Source: Chrysomallon squamiferum
Taxonomy: Eukaryota > Mollusca > Gastropoda > Neomphalida > Peltospiridae
Length of the DNA stretch: 50,000 nucleotides
NCBI GenBank assembly: GCA_012295275.1
Contig: CM022666.1
Coordinates: 14,098,106 to 14,148,105, forward strand
Direction of reading: 5' to 3'
Shown here: positions 28,099 to 41,729 of the stretch, in pieces
Layout of the letters: every line of letters begins with the position of its first letter
How positions within the stretch are numbered: the stretch's first letter is position 1
Position numbers and translations under genes: made by a program
The notes under the pieces: model-generated
Databases searched by the model: none
Seen by the model: only the letters and a program-made list of their open reading frames with translations
Told to the model about the DNA's origin: nothing

Positions 28099-29145
28099 AT
28101 CACCTCAGTTTACGTATCTCATCCTCTATCATATGCCATGCACACACACGTGTTCAGTCGAACATGCACAACAGAAACGTAGGCTCGTAGACACATACGC
28201 ACATCACATGCACGCATCCTCACGTGTAAGTAAATCTTCTGAGTGCCTTCTTTCTTCTTCTTTTAAATCAGTGATTCTGTGACGTTAGCTTTAAAGCCTG
28301 TTTCTTTATAGTTTATTTTTGTTAAAATTGAATAAATATGTTTGTTTTCTTGTTATTAAAATTATGAAACATTGTTTGTATGTTTTTTGTTTAAAATTCT
28401 TTGTTTGCTTCTTTGTTTTCCGCTATAAACAAATTTCCTTAAAATGCCCAGAAGAAATTCCACGGTCAAGGACGTTTCATTCAGATGGGTGGAAGGTCAT
28501 TGCCCTACTTGCTAGAATCGTACCCTAAGGAACTTGGCCCTGAGTAAGGAACCTGTCTATATTAAAATGTATTGGTGTCATAGGTAAAAATAGCCCAGAG
28601 GTATCCATAGCTTGATGGGTAATCAGAAAAATGTGCATAACGAATCATACATCCATCATGGATAAAATTAATCTAATTTTCTATCAAAACTGTCTACAAC
28701 ATTTAACTTGTACAAATAAATATTTGTCTTTGGAATGAAACTGAAATGGCTATAGAAGACTGTTAGTTATAATTTAGCTTGAAAATAAATGTATAAAGAA
28801 AAATATAATTGTATGTTATGTACGTTACTGCGATGGATGTTACGTTTTGTTTTAAGACACAAAATGAAATTCTGCGTCGTAGAAAGACGTATCAAGTTTA
28901 CTGTTGTTGTTATAAAAATGTGTTATTGCATGATCGAGACGTGGATTTGATAACTTAACTAAACGTTTGTAGACACTTGGAGAACAACTCTTAGAATATG
29001 TACAGATATTTGCATTTACTTACGAACGTTCAGACATAAATGAGTGAATAGCACAGACTGGTATTTCGTCAGTTCACAATACTAACGAGTGTTTTCTCAC
29101 ATACGTATTGCTTTGACATTCTTCTACAATTAAAAATATTATATC

Positions 29146-29365
<220 letters not shown>

Positions 29366-29486
29366 CAACTTCCAAAATAAATTCTTGGCAAGTTTTATAA
29401 TAGTCAACGGATAATAAAACATTACCCGATTTTAGTTTTTTTTAACAAAAACATAAAAATTATAATTTAAAAAATTTAAATTAAAA

Positions 29487-29521
<35 letters not shown>

Positions 29522-30574
29522 AAAATTGAAACAAAATGCAACAGACAAATGTTAGGTCTGCCAGAAGGGTAGTGACTCTTAAAGGTGAGTTGTTACGACA
29601 TATTGGATAGTCTCCCCTGATTGACGCCAGCGTAGAAAAGCTTATCATCTAAAATGGGATCAGAGCGGTGTAGTGAAGTTGTGGCGTTTTTATTTATTTA
29701 TTTACATATTTGTATTTATTTATTTATTTATTTGTATTTTCTAATAATAGTTATAAGAAAGCCACCCTTACCCATACACATCTAGTATAAGCAGGTAAAA
29801 CTGAAATTTACGTAAATCTGGACTTTAACCTCATTCTCATCTGCATTTAATTACTGTTTCAATGGTCGTCGTCTGCTTCGTTATCACAAAAACCTGGATA
29901 TTAATTACAGCGCATTTTTAATTGGATCAATTAATTAACACAACGCAAATTCCGATGAAACCATTACAATAAGATACCGCGAGATATGTATTATATGGTG
30001 ACGTCTGCTACACACCATTTTATTATTTATGTGACCTAAACTGCGTGGAAATGAATATTTATTTTGACGTAGATGTAAATACAGTGATTTCGGGTTCACA
30101 GGGTTAAACAACTGGGAGAGTTAACCTTTGACCTGACTGGTGTTTACTACTGATACCATGTCCTGTAGAAAGAGGAATAAAGTACAGCTGTGTATACTAT
30201 CAAACCAGCGGAAGAGTTCCTTGTTAATAAGCTGTAAGACCTGTATTAGGAATGAAGAAGATGACGGGTTACTTCTCTGGATTCCACAGTCATAATTAAC
30301 GACACGCTTTTTCATTTGTTTACGTCTATGGCATTCAAGTTAGTCGATACAATTTTGTAGTCGTTTGTCCACGCATTCAGTTAATCATTCATTCTTTTTT
30401 TTTTTCATTCGTTATTCATTAAATCAGTTATTTATTCATTTATTCAGTAAATAATCAGACGCTTGCACTACTGCTATTTGTGTTATTGTAGCATCTGTCA
30501 CTTCAAGTACTACTACTGACACCACTTATTACTAATGCACCTATTACTGTTGTTATTACTATTACTACAACTAT

Positions 30575-30578
30575 TACC

Positions 30579-30629
<51 letters not shown>

Positions 30630-30707
30630 GATGCTGCTGATACCACTACAACTAATACTATTACTACTACTTCTAACAACAACAACATCTATAACAACAA
30701 CAACAAC

Positions 30708-30745
<38 letters not shown>

Positions 30746-30775
30746 CAGCAGCAACAACAACAACAACAAAATAAT
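30575..30775. repeat. Compound (CAC)-(CTA)n-(AAC)-(AAT)n-(AAC) repeat
   Basis: Perfect CTA near 30589-30630, AAC units near 30676-30706, AAT near 30707-30742, then AAC/GCA units. Confidence 0.9.
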
Positions 30776-31282
30776 TACCTTATAATTCTGGTTGAATTTT
30801 ATTTCTAAGAAACGTACCGATGTCACATTTCGATTCCACATATTAAAATACACATAACAGTAAATGTACAAACAAATCAAATCCAAACGTAATGGTACAT
30901 AGTAATAAAAATAACAATTTGTACAACTATTCACAGTTCTGTTACGTAAATCTTCTTCTACGTAACGGGGTAATAAACAAATACATGACGTCATACAATG
31001 ATTACGTCACAAAATGGGTTTCATCGCCTTTTCTTTTTAATATATTACTTTACTGCTGTTTGCTACAAATAGTATTATAAATAATAATGTTTTAAGCATT
31101 CCAATAATTATTTCATTGGATTTTGCACCTAACCCAGCCTGTATAGGATTTTTGGACTATATATATTGCAACAAGTATTGAGGTTGGCATATTACATAAT
31201 TGTTTTGTATTGACACAATTTTCGCATTCAGGGCTGATTGTATTTTCCATATTACTATTACTTTTATTTATTTATTTATTTA

Positions 31283-31285
<3 letters not shown>

Positions 31286-31349
<64 letters not shown>
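31286..31349. repeat. (TTA)n microsatellite
   Basis: About 21 perfect TTA units after an ATTT stretch. Confidence 0.95.
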
Positions 31350-32184
31350 TTACTGTTTAAAACTATTTCAATTTTAAAAAAAATAAAAAAGTGTCTAATT
31401 CGAAAATACTGAAGATAAATTCTTATTACTGACAAAACGGTACATCGAGTGAAAATTTTCTGTAAACCTAAATCATTTATGTTGTTTCTTATATTTGTAT
31501 CACCTGTTATTTCTGACTGACTTTCCTTCTTTCTATCATTTTAAAAAATTTATTTTACAATTATGGTTTCAGTAAATTTTATTTCTATAAAAAAAAAAAA
31601 CAATCCAAAAACAAGCATATTTTTAAAACTTTGGCTCTTAAAATTGTTAGAACAAAATCTAAAATGAATTCTAATATCTGGTAAGTGTAAATCATTTCTT
31701 CCGTTAAAAGCTCTGGTTTTTTACTTAATATTATAATACACACATTTCTCAAGCTTCTTTACTTTTTGTACTTCTTTTTTGTTGTTTTGTTTTGACATTT
31801 TGTAGAAAATAAGTTTTACAAATATATACATATATCAACATACATATAAATCGTTGTAAATATGCCTACATAGAACATTATATATTTCGAAGGAAATGAT
31901 AAACTATTATATGTTAGTGTTTGTGTGTATGTATTGTTATTTTACATTAAATTTGTCTTCCTCTTATACAATAAATAAATAAATAGATATCTAAATAATT
32001 AAATAACACCAAAAAACAACAACAGTTAAACGTAAAACTATATAATAATAAACGTTTTTGGCATCTTGCTGTTCATCATGGTGCAAGCACGCATGTTATG
32101 GTACCAGACTCCGTTTGAAACAAAAAGAACCTTGATATTGACAACCTTGAAAAAAAAATGACAACAAAAAACAAACAAATTCGA

Positions 32185-32215
<31 letters not shown>

Positions 32216-33221
32216 AATTTAAATTTCATAATTTCAGCAGAAAGGTATCCACGAATGAAAAAATAAAAAAAAAAATAAAACATTAAATTACACTCCAAAA
32301 CTATACTCTTATAACTACATTCCAGTTTCTAAATCAAAATAAAAACAAAATCCAATTAAATATTATCTAACATATTTTACATATTTACATTTATATTTAT
32401 TTCAGCAAACCCGACAGTTTGACTGCACCTAATACACGTGAGAACTCTTACGGAAAATACCGTTTATTCACGGAAATAATCGAAATAGACCGGGTAATTT
32501 AATATAAATATTATTAACGGATCTTTTTATTAATTATTATTGCACGTGGCTCTTAGCCAACTATTTTACGTATAAGATATATGCATTTGTCAATAATAAA
32601 TATTTTACTAATTAAAAAAAGTTAAAAAAAAAAAAAATTTAAAAATAAAAAGTAAAAAATGATTTCTCATAGACTATTATAAACTAATATGATCGAAAAT
32701 ATTATTAATATTTAAATAATTTAAACCATATTAAGTTCATCACATAATTAACATGAAAGCATATAATTTTGATTTTATTAACGTTCTAAATGTCCGTTGT
32801 ATTGCATTAAAATTTTGATGTGGAGCAAATTACAAAAGCAGAAGAAACGAAATGAACAGACCAACAGATACTAGTAGGCAGACACTCGGAATCACAGAAG
32901 GAAAAAAGAAAGAAAGAAAAAGAAGAAGAACGAAATAATTGTTTTTTAATCTGTGCATTTCATTTCTACACAGACCAAATCTAAAAGTGTCTTAATGCTG
33001 TCTATTTGAGGTAAGGGATTATATATATTTAGTTTGTTGTTTTGGAAGAATTAATTTTCTAACATCATAATCAGATATTAAATTATATTTTGCATAAGAA
33101 GAGGATATTTGTTTGACCGTAGTATATATTCTTTTCACAAAAAGACCACACACAAAATATGAAAATAAAAGGAAAAAGAAAAAGATTTAAAAAATAGAGT
33201 GAGACCAGTCAAGTGTTAAGC

Positions 33222-33373
33222 ATGTCAGTTCCTCATTCACACATGCAGCGTAACATGTCAAAAAGAAAAAGAAATCAGTTTCCAGACGACAGGTTTCCTG
33301 CTAGTAGTTCGCTTCAACCTGCCACAGCTAATTGTGTGAATGACTTTCAGCGACCCAGTCAAGTCTATTTTAA
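33222..33373 (+). CDS. Candidate exon of an unrecognised gene
   Basis: An ATG at 33222 opens a non-repetitive frame of 50 codons to a donor-like AA|GTACGT (exon end 33373, phase 2). The peptide starts MSVPHSHMQRNMSKRKRN and contains a basic SKRKR cluster that could be a nuclear localisation signal, then Ser/Pro/Gln-rich sequence. Composition is balanced, unlike the surrounding AT-rich DNA, and the frame stays open to 33443. No partner exon was found, and no family is recognised. It may be a first coding exon of a gene with distant exons, or chance. Confidence 0.2.
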
Positions 33374-33449
33374 GTACGTGTCACACTTTGTTATTAACTG
33401 CTCGTTACTCATCCTAAATAAATTCCTGTCAAAATCGGAGTAAACGTTT

Positions 33450-34900
33450 TGTTTTCATCTTCATTACGAATTCGTATACATGCCCTGGTTTTCTTCACAA
33501 ACGATTATATTAAAATCAGAAATTAAGATGAAACACCGAGTTTGAAGACAGCACGGAAAATTGTTACGCAGTCTTAATTTTTAGATGTTTTATTTATTTT
33601 GATGGCAAAGCTTGCATTAATACCTTTTCTAACGACTCGACAAGAAAAATAAAACATGAATTTATAATACTAAAGAAATCTTGTTACACAAAAGCCTGCT
33701 CTGATTAACACGTTAATTTTTTCATTAAAGATTCTTTATAAGCATTTTTAAGGAACTTGATTAGAGATGTGCAAACAATTTTCCATGATCTGTCCTCTAG
33801 GAATAAAGGTGTATTGTATCAAATTTAAGGCTATAGGATAATGAATAGGAAAATATAATACTAAAATAAGTTTATTAACTTTTCTTAACCCCAGTTTCAA
33901 GAAGTTAGTCAAATCTGTTAAGAAAACTTGGAGATTATTGATATTCAGATAAGCACAGCTGTACAAACACACACGATGTGGAGACTGACGTAGTATGACT
34001 GCTACGTCATCCCTCGATCGATGTGCAGTGTCACAAACGTAGATGTTGCAAGAAAAACAAAGCCAGTGAATCTGTATCAATAGTAGTCTCTAAAATTGTA
34101 GAAATCTCTAAATATCGCCAGCGTATTTTCTATTTCCTATCATCTTTCATAACCTATAATTTAATACTCATTCGTTAAATCCAGTCTTGAGACATTTAGT
34201 TTTAGGCATTTGTCGATAAGCCTTAACTATAGTTACACTGCAAAATATTTCAATTAGCTGTACATTTATTTTAGCCATGACAATACAATTAATGATCCGT
34301 TTTCTTTACTGAAAAGTCGGTCATTTTGTTTTCTTGAGGGCAATAGTATTTACAGATTCCTTCGGGTTGAACGTAAATGCCGTTTTTTCTAATTTAATTT
34401 TCTGTTTATAGATGACATTACAAATGTTATTATTCATTTACCAGGTTCGTGATTCTGAGGACTTGAAATTAAAAAAATAAAGAGTAAAATATTAAACATA
34501 TTTTCATAAAGAAAGATCACATCTCGTTCAAGGAAATAAGATTAGAGATAGCAGTGATATGTAATAACAAGTTTCAATAATTAACATGATTTCAGTCATA
34601 CTAACACTATAAATTAATGAGAAGATATTGTACATTATTCCTTAGTTTTTAGTATTATCTTATTTAAAAAAAAAAAAAAAAAAAAAAATAATAATAACAA
34701 AAAAGTAAGAAAATGATTATTCGCATTTTGCATATCATCAGATGAAGTTAGTTTTCTAGAATGAGTGTACATTTTTATCATTTTTAGCAAATGTAACAGA
34801 AAATTTAGAAAACCTGACCTGTAGGAAAGAAATACTAGTAAATGATGTAATAATTTAAAAGTATCAATAAATTTTAAGAGATATTAATTAACAAAAAAAA
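33450..34900. other. AT-rich intergenic DNA
   Basis: I see no exon, large repeat or regulatory cluster here apart from an A-run with AAT units (34667-34698). Confidence 0.5.
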
Positions 34901-34931
34901 AAGACATTAAGAAAAGAAATGAAAAAGAAAA

Positions 34932-34988
<57 letters not shown>
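34932..34988. repeat. (AAT)n microsatellite
   Basis: About 19 AAT units. Confidence 0.95.
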
Positions 34989-34989
<1 letters not shown>

Positions 34990-35244
34990 TGGAGAAGAAG
35001 ATGATATAAAAAAGGAAGAACGAAGAAAGAAACAAGAGAAAGAAAAACAAATACAAGAAAGAAAGGAAAGATGAACAATTTGTGTTAATGACGTGAAAAG
35101 AACAAAGCGTAGCTAATGGAAACCATGTTGTTTTCAGTATTTCCTTGACAAAGTTCAGAGTTCACGTCTGCTTAAATATACGACTCAACTACACAGTAAT
35201 AATGTTTTCAAACGCTCAGTAAATCATTCCATCAGATTCCGTTT

Positions 35245-35300
35245 ATGACGTCGTTGTAGCGGCGCGCGCCAGCAGTTCAGCCAATGGGATGACGCTGTTA
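35245..35300. promoter_or_regulatory. CpG-rich, promoter-like patch
   Basis: ATGACGTCGTTG, the palindrome GGCGCGCGCC (35261-35270) and CCAATGGGATGACG (35281-35294) stand out in AT-rich DNA. A CRE-like half site, CpG block and CCAAT box within 50 bp resemble a core promoter. A 57-codon frame opens at 35399, but it runs into the tandem array and looks non-coding. Confidence 0.3.
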
Positions 35301-35460
35301 CACTGTTCACAATTGTTGTGATTCAACTCTGACGATTACATCATCCTGGCGTGATTAATTAATTAGCCCAAATTACCTGCGATTTCGTGTATATGCGAAT
35401 GGCGACAGTTAAGTCCGGGAATTTGGTTTCACCGCTAGGTTTGTGGTTTAATTCACATGT

Positions 35461-35660
35461 CAAATACCACCGATTTCACCAGCTGGATCAGAATTCAGTT
35501 TTTAGGTCTAATACCACTGATTTTAACAGTTCGATCATAATTAAGATTCAGATCAAATACCATTGATTTAACCAGCTAGATAATTTTTACGTTTTCAGGT
35601 AAAAAAACCACTGATTTCACCACACTGTTTTTTTTTGTAAAATCCTGATATCCGGTTTCA
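35461..35660 (+). repeat. Diverged 46-47 bp tandem array
   Basis: Units start CAAATACCACCGATTTCACC (35461), CTAATACCACTGATTTTAAC (35508), CAAATACCATTGATTTAACC (35554) and AAAAAACCACTGATTTCACC (35602). Each continues with a CAGCTGGATC-like and TTTTTAGGT-like part in the first three. Looser TTTCACC matches continue to about 35730. Confidence 0.85.
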
Positions 35661-36414
35661 CCATGCTGTATTTCACCACTTGTCAATCAATGGGAAGTTC
35701 CAATATACCAGCGGTTTCACCACTCACGCGTTCTATGCAGAATTCTACACCAATGGCATCATCATTTTAAACAAAAACATAATTGCAGTGGTTTACACGC
35801 CCATGACTTTTCTCACAGGATCAAGCCGAATTTTTTCACCGTCTGACGTTCCTGAACGGATATATTTAAGAGTATCCTTAAAAAGAAAAAGAAAATAAAA
35901 GATAAAAAGCTGTGTTTTGACGAACAAGAAAGAATATTGTGCGATATATATCTACATCACCGTCGTCTTTCCAGTTATCATAAACAAGTTAGTTCCAAAA
36001 AATATATTCCGAATATCACTGAACGTATAAAAAAAAAAGGAGCCATATGTACAAAACCTGAAGAAAGGTACGAAGTTTCGTTTGCATTCCTTTGAAAATA
36101 TATACATTTTTTTGTATTCGTCTTCTTGACAAATGTGTAAGTATTACACGAAAATCCTAAATGAAATTCTCTGTTTCTCCTCGCGTTCCACGAATCTCTT
36201 TAGAATGATGTTGTTGATGACGTGGAAAAAAACACTTTTTGCCCAGTTTATAATATCCTGTTCCAGTTAAAAAAAAAAAAAGATGTCGAAAAAATGTTTA
36301 TTGTTGTTTTTGCAGTTTTCTGAATCAACTTTCCGTGTCAGATTCTTGTAGAAAATGTCACGTGGTTCTCTGGGTTTTCCTTCATAATCATCTCGTGTTG
36401 TTTCATCTGAAAAA

Positions 36415-36745
36415 TAAATAAATGAATAAACAAACAAATTATAAATAAAATGATATAATAAATAAACTATAACTATTAAAAAATAATAAATAAAATATAT
36501 AAAAAATATTAAAACATAATCTGAAAAATATATAGAAAAACATTTAAAATAATAATAAAAAAGATAAAATATAAATATGATAAAAATAAATAAACTTTTA
36601 AAAAAATAATAAAAAAAAAAGATAAAAAAAAAATAATTAAATAATTGAAAAAATATATAAAAAAAATTAAAATAATAATAATAAAAAGATAAAATATAAA
36701 TATGATAAAATAATAAATAAACTATATTAAAATTTTCATACCGGA
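36415..36745. repeat. AAAT/AATAAA low-complexity block
   Basis: Over 300 bp of almost pure A and T. A phrase AAAAAGATAAAATATAAATATGATAAAA occurs twice (about 36557 and 36685), showing a duplication of about 128 bp; the element is described by position because it exceeds the length limit only in full. Confidence 0.75.
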
Positions 36746-37309
36746 ATATTAGTTTAGCGAAATGTTAAAATATTAACAGGTCACAATCACAAATACGCAC
36801 ACACAGAGAGACACATAAGCACGCAATCAAACATATACACATTATTTTCCTGGCCTGTATAAAAAAAGAGAGAGAGAGAGAGAGAGAAGAGAGAGAGGCA
36901 GAGAGAGAGAAAGAGAGAAAACATCCAAATGAAGAGAAAACTGAGAGAGAGATATAGAGACAGATTTATCCAGAGAGAGAGAAATATATGTAAAACTTTG
37001 AAATAGTAGAATTTAATGTGTATGTGTATCAGAGGAGCTGTTAGACATGGAGAGACAAGGGATGTTTGGGATGTAAAACATTTAAACAAATATTTGTCTA
37101 AAACTGAGAAAAAGGTTTAGAGCTGAGCAGCATGACAAAGAAAATTCAGAAAATAGAGCGTAATGCAGGTTCATTCTATCAGGATCATCTTAATTTAGAC
37201 GACTTGGAAAACCAGAATGTTTGGGATTTCTTTGTTGTTGGTTTTGTTGTTTAAACAAATTTTTGTTTACTTTTGTTCATTCGTTGTTGTTGACAAAAAA
37301 TGTTTTTAT

Positions 37310-37319
37310 TTTTTTTTTG

Positions 37320-37355
<36 letters not shown>

Positions 37356-37600
37356 TATTGTTTTATTTATTTATTTTTTTTAGGATCATTTTTTCTTTAA
37401 TATATGGGTAAGTTTTATAAATCAAAAATGCTGTTTTTAGATAAAATTGTAAAAAATAAAACATTTTGTTTTTTTTTTGTTTGTTTATTTATTCATTTTA
37501 TTTTTTGTATAATTTTTACATATGTTGTTGTTTTATTTTATGTTTTTATTTTTTTATTTATTTATTTAATATTAATTTTCATTTATTTGTAGAGTGACAC
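37310..37600. repeat. T-rich and ATTT low-complexity block
   Basis: Long T-runs (37323-37352) and TTTAT units. The hydrophobic Phe/Leu/Ile frames here are composition artefacts. Confidence 0.8.
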
Positions 37601-37934
37601 CGAAAACGTATTTCGATTTTAGAAAAAAAAAAAAAAAAAAAAGAGAAAAGCAAGAAAATAAATAACAAATCCATTATTATTATGTATAATAGGATTTTTA
37701 TTTCTATTTTGATCTAAAGCTTGAGATCTTTGTTAAATATGATAAATTGTTTCCGTTGTTTCTATTTTTGAAGAAAATCAGTGCAGCTGCACCTTCTTGT
37801 CAGTTATTTTCCTTTTTTCTTTTTAAAGATTTATTTTTAAACAGACCATGGATCGCAAATGATTATATATCAAGTCTTGGAGTAGTAAAATTATAGTAGA
37901 ATTGAGTTTCCTTCTCCAATAACAATAGTCATTT

Positions 37935-38245
37935 CAGTTGCAGAAGCAGTTGTAGCAGCTATGCTAATACTAGTAGTAACAGTAGTGGTGATGGTGGTAG
38001 TAATAGTAGTAGTAATAAGTAAGTAAGTAAGTATGTAGGTAATATTAAGTTAAGATAGAGGTGATCATAATGGATCATGTTAGAAGTAGTGATGGCAATT
38101 CTGGTAGAGATGATGGTAGTAATAATAGCAGTAATTGTAATAATGGTTGTAGTAATGGTAGTAAAAATAGCAATAGTAGTTGTTGTTGTAGCAGCAACTG
38201 GGGCAGTGATTACACTAATTGTTGACGTTGTTGTTGTTGTTGTTG
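37935..38245. repeat. Degenerate TAG/GTA/TTG trinucleotide region
   Basis: About 300 bp of imperfect GTAGTAATAGTAG-type triplets ending in TTG units (38221-38246). GTAA units lie at about 38016-38032. Confidence 0.85.
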
Positions 38246-38740
38246 TCACACCGCTCTCTCTCTGACAATGACTGACAGCAGAACAAAGAATGATAAGTAA
38301 TGTATTTTCTCCGACACCTTGAAATTATTATCACCTGCATCTGTCATACCTTGGGTTTAGACCAGTCATGTAAAAAATGTGTATTTAGTGGTGTCCTAGC
38401 ATATATTTAATCAGCAGTTGGCACACGAGAGTGATAGTAATACTTGTTTAATCTGAACTTGCCAGCCTCCAGTGGTAGCAGTTGTAATGTATAGTAATGA
38501 ACACGAAAGATAAAGCCTGCTGCCATCGTATCGCGATTCTACACAGGGTATTTATTACTGCAGTGCGAGGGAAATTGGGGTTAAATGATTCTAGAAATTT
38601 TAGCGTTGAGTGCAGATGTACGCTGTAAACAAACAAAAACAGATACAACAAAAATTTAAAAATACACACACGTACAAATGCACCAGACACCCAGTGTTTG
38701 ACATTCTCTCCTTTACAGACATACTCTCGCACACACAAAC

Positions 38741-38892
38741 AAAATTATATACATGCACATACACATATACGTAATTATATACATGCACATACACATATAC
38801 GTAATTATATACATGCACATACACATTCATAAATATATACATGCACATACAAACATTCGTAATTATATACATGCACATACAAACATGCATAA
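38741..38892 (+). repeat. 30-bp minisatellite, about five copies
   Basis: The unit is GTAATTATAT followed by ACATGCACAT and ACACATATAC. The first copies (38741, 38771, 38801) are nearly identical and the last two are diverged (ACATACAAACATTCG). Confidence 0.92.
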
Positions 38893-40995
38893 TAAACCGC
38901 AGACAAGTATGAATAAACAGTTTCAGAAATATGTGTTTCTAATGAAAGGAACCATCTGGTCTCCGATGTATTAAGGGATCTGAAAAAGAGACTTTGCTAC
39001 AAAATGACGTTAGTGGGTTTTTTTTTGTTTTCCGATAATACGATTTTCTCTGAATGGTTTTTAATATTAAAACAAGCTGAGATGTCACCAACGAAATATT
39101 CATTTATCATGGTGGATTGAAACAAAGAATAGTTTGAGAATAATAAATATATATATATATATATATATATATTATGCTTGCAGTGGTATAATATATGAAG
39201 TTACATACTGCATTACGTCATTTGTGTTTGTCTTAACCTTTTAAAGGTGTTTGTCGTTATTGCACTGTGATGTTATTTGCAGTTTGTTGTTCGTTGTTGA
39301 ATGTTACTTCTGTTCTTATTGATGAAGATTGATGTTTGTTTTTTTTTTGTTTGTTTTTATAAATCTCATGCAATCCGATCTCTAGTTTATGAAATAAGAA
39401 AACCTGTTAACTGCAAATGTATTAATAACGTGTTTCCTAATCCTATAATCGATATTAGTGAATATTAAAAAGAAAAACATGAGAAGAAGAAAAAAGAAAA
39501 ACAAGAAGAAGAAGAAAAAAAAAGAAAAAAAAAAAAGAAGAAAAAAAAGTACAGCTTTCAAAATGAAAGCCAATACGGAAATTCATTTACAACATCCGTT
39601 TGTACTCTCGCGAGATTTTCTTGCTTTATGAGCCTAATGCGAGATTACCTGGAGGTGTCAATACTTTCCTTTATTGTTAGCACAGATTAGACGCCTCCAA
39701 ACAATGTCAATAGCTTAAACGGTATTGGGGAAAACTGTAATATGAGCAAAATGTGTTTGTTTTGAATTTACTTTATGTTATATAAGAGGTATGTGTGGAA
39801 TCACTATGTAAATAAGACAATGAGCTTTCCATAGTGACGTTTTCCAGTCTGTGGTTAGACAATCGAAATTTGAATCAGGTAATTTTTATCGTGATCACGT
39901 TCCAATAAATATGTCTTGACCTGGTAGCAAAGTTTCTGGGTTTTAGACCCATGAAAACGCGCATGAACTTCAGTTGTTGTAACCACATTTCAAACAAAGA
40001 TTAAAGGAAGTACGTATAAGTTACATGGCTATCAAACGGTAATCTTTTAAACTGAATAACTTATTTTTTTTTTTTTTTTTTTTCAGGTCTTATTTGCACC
40101 AAATCTTACCAACTTAAAGTAACCTTTCACGTGTTTGAGTAGTTCTCTCGTGGAAACACATCATAAATTATCTTCATAAATATTTCTTGTTCTTTAAATA
40201 ACAGAGTGCTTAACCTCTTGTATTTAAAAATATTGACCAATAATCAATGTTTGTTTCTGTCACTAAACATGCAATGAACAGTCCATTCTTTAAGTCAAAT
40301 ACACAAAAAAATCGTCTGTGACAATATATAATGACGCAATGACTATTTTGAATGGTATATGTTTAGATAACAAATCTGTAGATATTTCCAACGACTTTAA
40401 TTTTCTTTTTTAAACAGATACATGAAATCCTGATAGAGCTAATCGATCAGCATAACTCATGATAACTGACTGCTAACTAAATCCTACTACACAAATATTT
40501 ATTTATCTGAGACAGAAGTAGATGAATAAACTTTTAGCTAACACAATGTTATTTCAGTGGTGACACATTTTAAATAACAAATCAGACTGCTGCGGGAATC
40601 TATTACACAGTTTCCATGACGGAATGTATTATCATTCTTATGCGGCCATCTTGTATTACTAGCCTCCTTTCTGAACTTTATTGTATGGCTCACGTTAACG
40701 ACACGTTAATACGGAGAAAGGTAAAATTACGTTGTGTGTGTGTGTGTCACCAGTGAATTTGCCCGCTCTGGTTTATTTGAAATAGATTAGAAAGGTTGAT
40801 CACGTGATGCAGCAGTGTTTGAGAAAGCGAAGACGTCTGCTCTGGTATAACAATTCAGTTCGGTTCGTTGCAGTCTGATTGACAATTAGTTTAGAGAAGG
40901 TTGGAGAATGTCTCGGAATTTCGTCTTGTTTAATCTTTGAAAAACAGTTCAAGTCGATTGTATAATGATTATTATCAGTATTTACATTGTTATAT
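38893..40995. other. Intergenic DNA with scattered motifs
   Basis: A TA tract (39147-39171) and an AAG-rich run (39470-39550). The TCTCGCGAGA palindrome is at 39606-39615, and GCGGCCATCTTG at 40642-40653 is a partial YY1-type match. No exon recognised. Confidence 0.5.
39606..39615 (+). promoter_or_regulatory. TCTCGCGAGA palindrome
   Basis: Exact match to a palindromic promoter motif known from many animal CpG promoters. Here it is isolated in AT-rich DNA with no gene beside it. Confidence 0.3.
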
Positions 40996-41000
40996 AATTG

Positions 41001-41002
<2 letters not shown>

Positions 41003-41059
<57 letters not shown>

Positions 41060-41060
41060 T
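41003..41060. repeat. (ATT)n microsatellite
   Basis: About 19 perfect ATT units. Confidence 0.95.
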
Positions 41061-41100
41061 TTACTAAATTATTTTTTTGTTTTTAATTGCGGATCTCTGA

Positions 41101-41104
<4 letters not shown>

Positions 41105-41187
<83 letters not shown>

Positions 41188-41245
41188 CACTAATGAAATT
41201 ACTTTTCTTTTCAGTTTTATTTGTAAAATAGTAACTAATATAGTA
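41105..41245 (+). repeat. (CT)n tract plus 3' flank of a repeat family (copy A)
   Basis: Perfect CT (41105-41185) is followed by TAATGAAATTACTTTTC, CAGTTTTATTTGTAAAATAG and TAACT. A diverged direct copy of this flank follows the CT tract at 44097. Confidence 0.7.
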
Positions 41246-41729
41246 ACAAAAGCAACCAGATACTTGTTTAATTCATTAATTTTGTTACCTAAAGAACAAA
41301 GTAAGCAAAAACAAAGATATCTAAACAAAATCGTAAACAGCTTTCTGGAGTATTTATATTTACATCACCATCGTAACACTTCTGTGGTTTACATTAAAGG
41401 CAATAACGTCTTTGAAATTTAATGTCTAACAGTAAACAATAAACATAAAACGTGTCCTTGAAACCGCCTACATTGTTTCTCTCTAAGCAAAGACACAGTT
41501 GCCTGGTTAACGCTTTGATGGAGAAGCTCAAAACAATCATCCACCCCCACGTCAAGTGCAAAAGTCCAAATGACAAGATTCACTGTTTTGTCTAGTGAGA
41601 AACAAATACAAAACCTTCACCTATTTATTCCTGTAGTTTCAAACGTTTATCGATACAAAAAAAATATTCTCTTTAAATAAATGCTTTAAGTAACTAAAAC
41701 ATGATTTATTTAATTATGTTTTTGTTTTT

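Noticed and set aside
28440-28620. Balanced-composition segment considered as a SINE
   Set aside because: No tRNA-like A and B boxes and no second copy seen in the window.
35399-35572. 57-codon frame downstream of the CpG patch
   Set aside because: It runs through the tandem array, whose units are not multiples of three (46 and 47 bp), so the frame is not kept by the repeat. No homology recognised.
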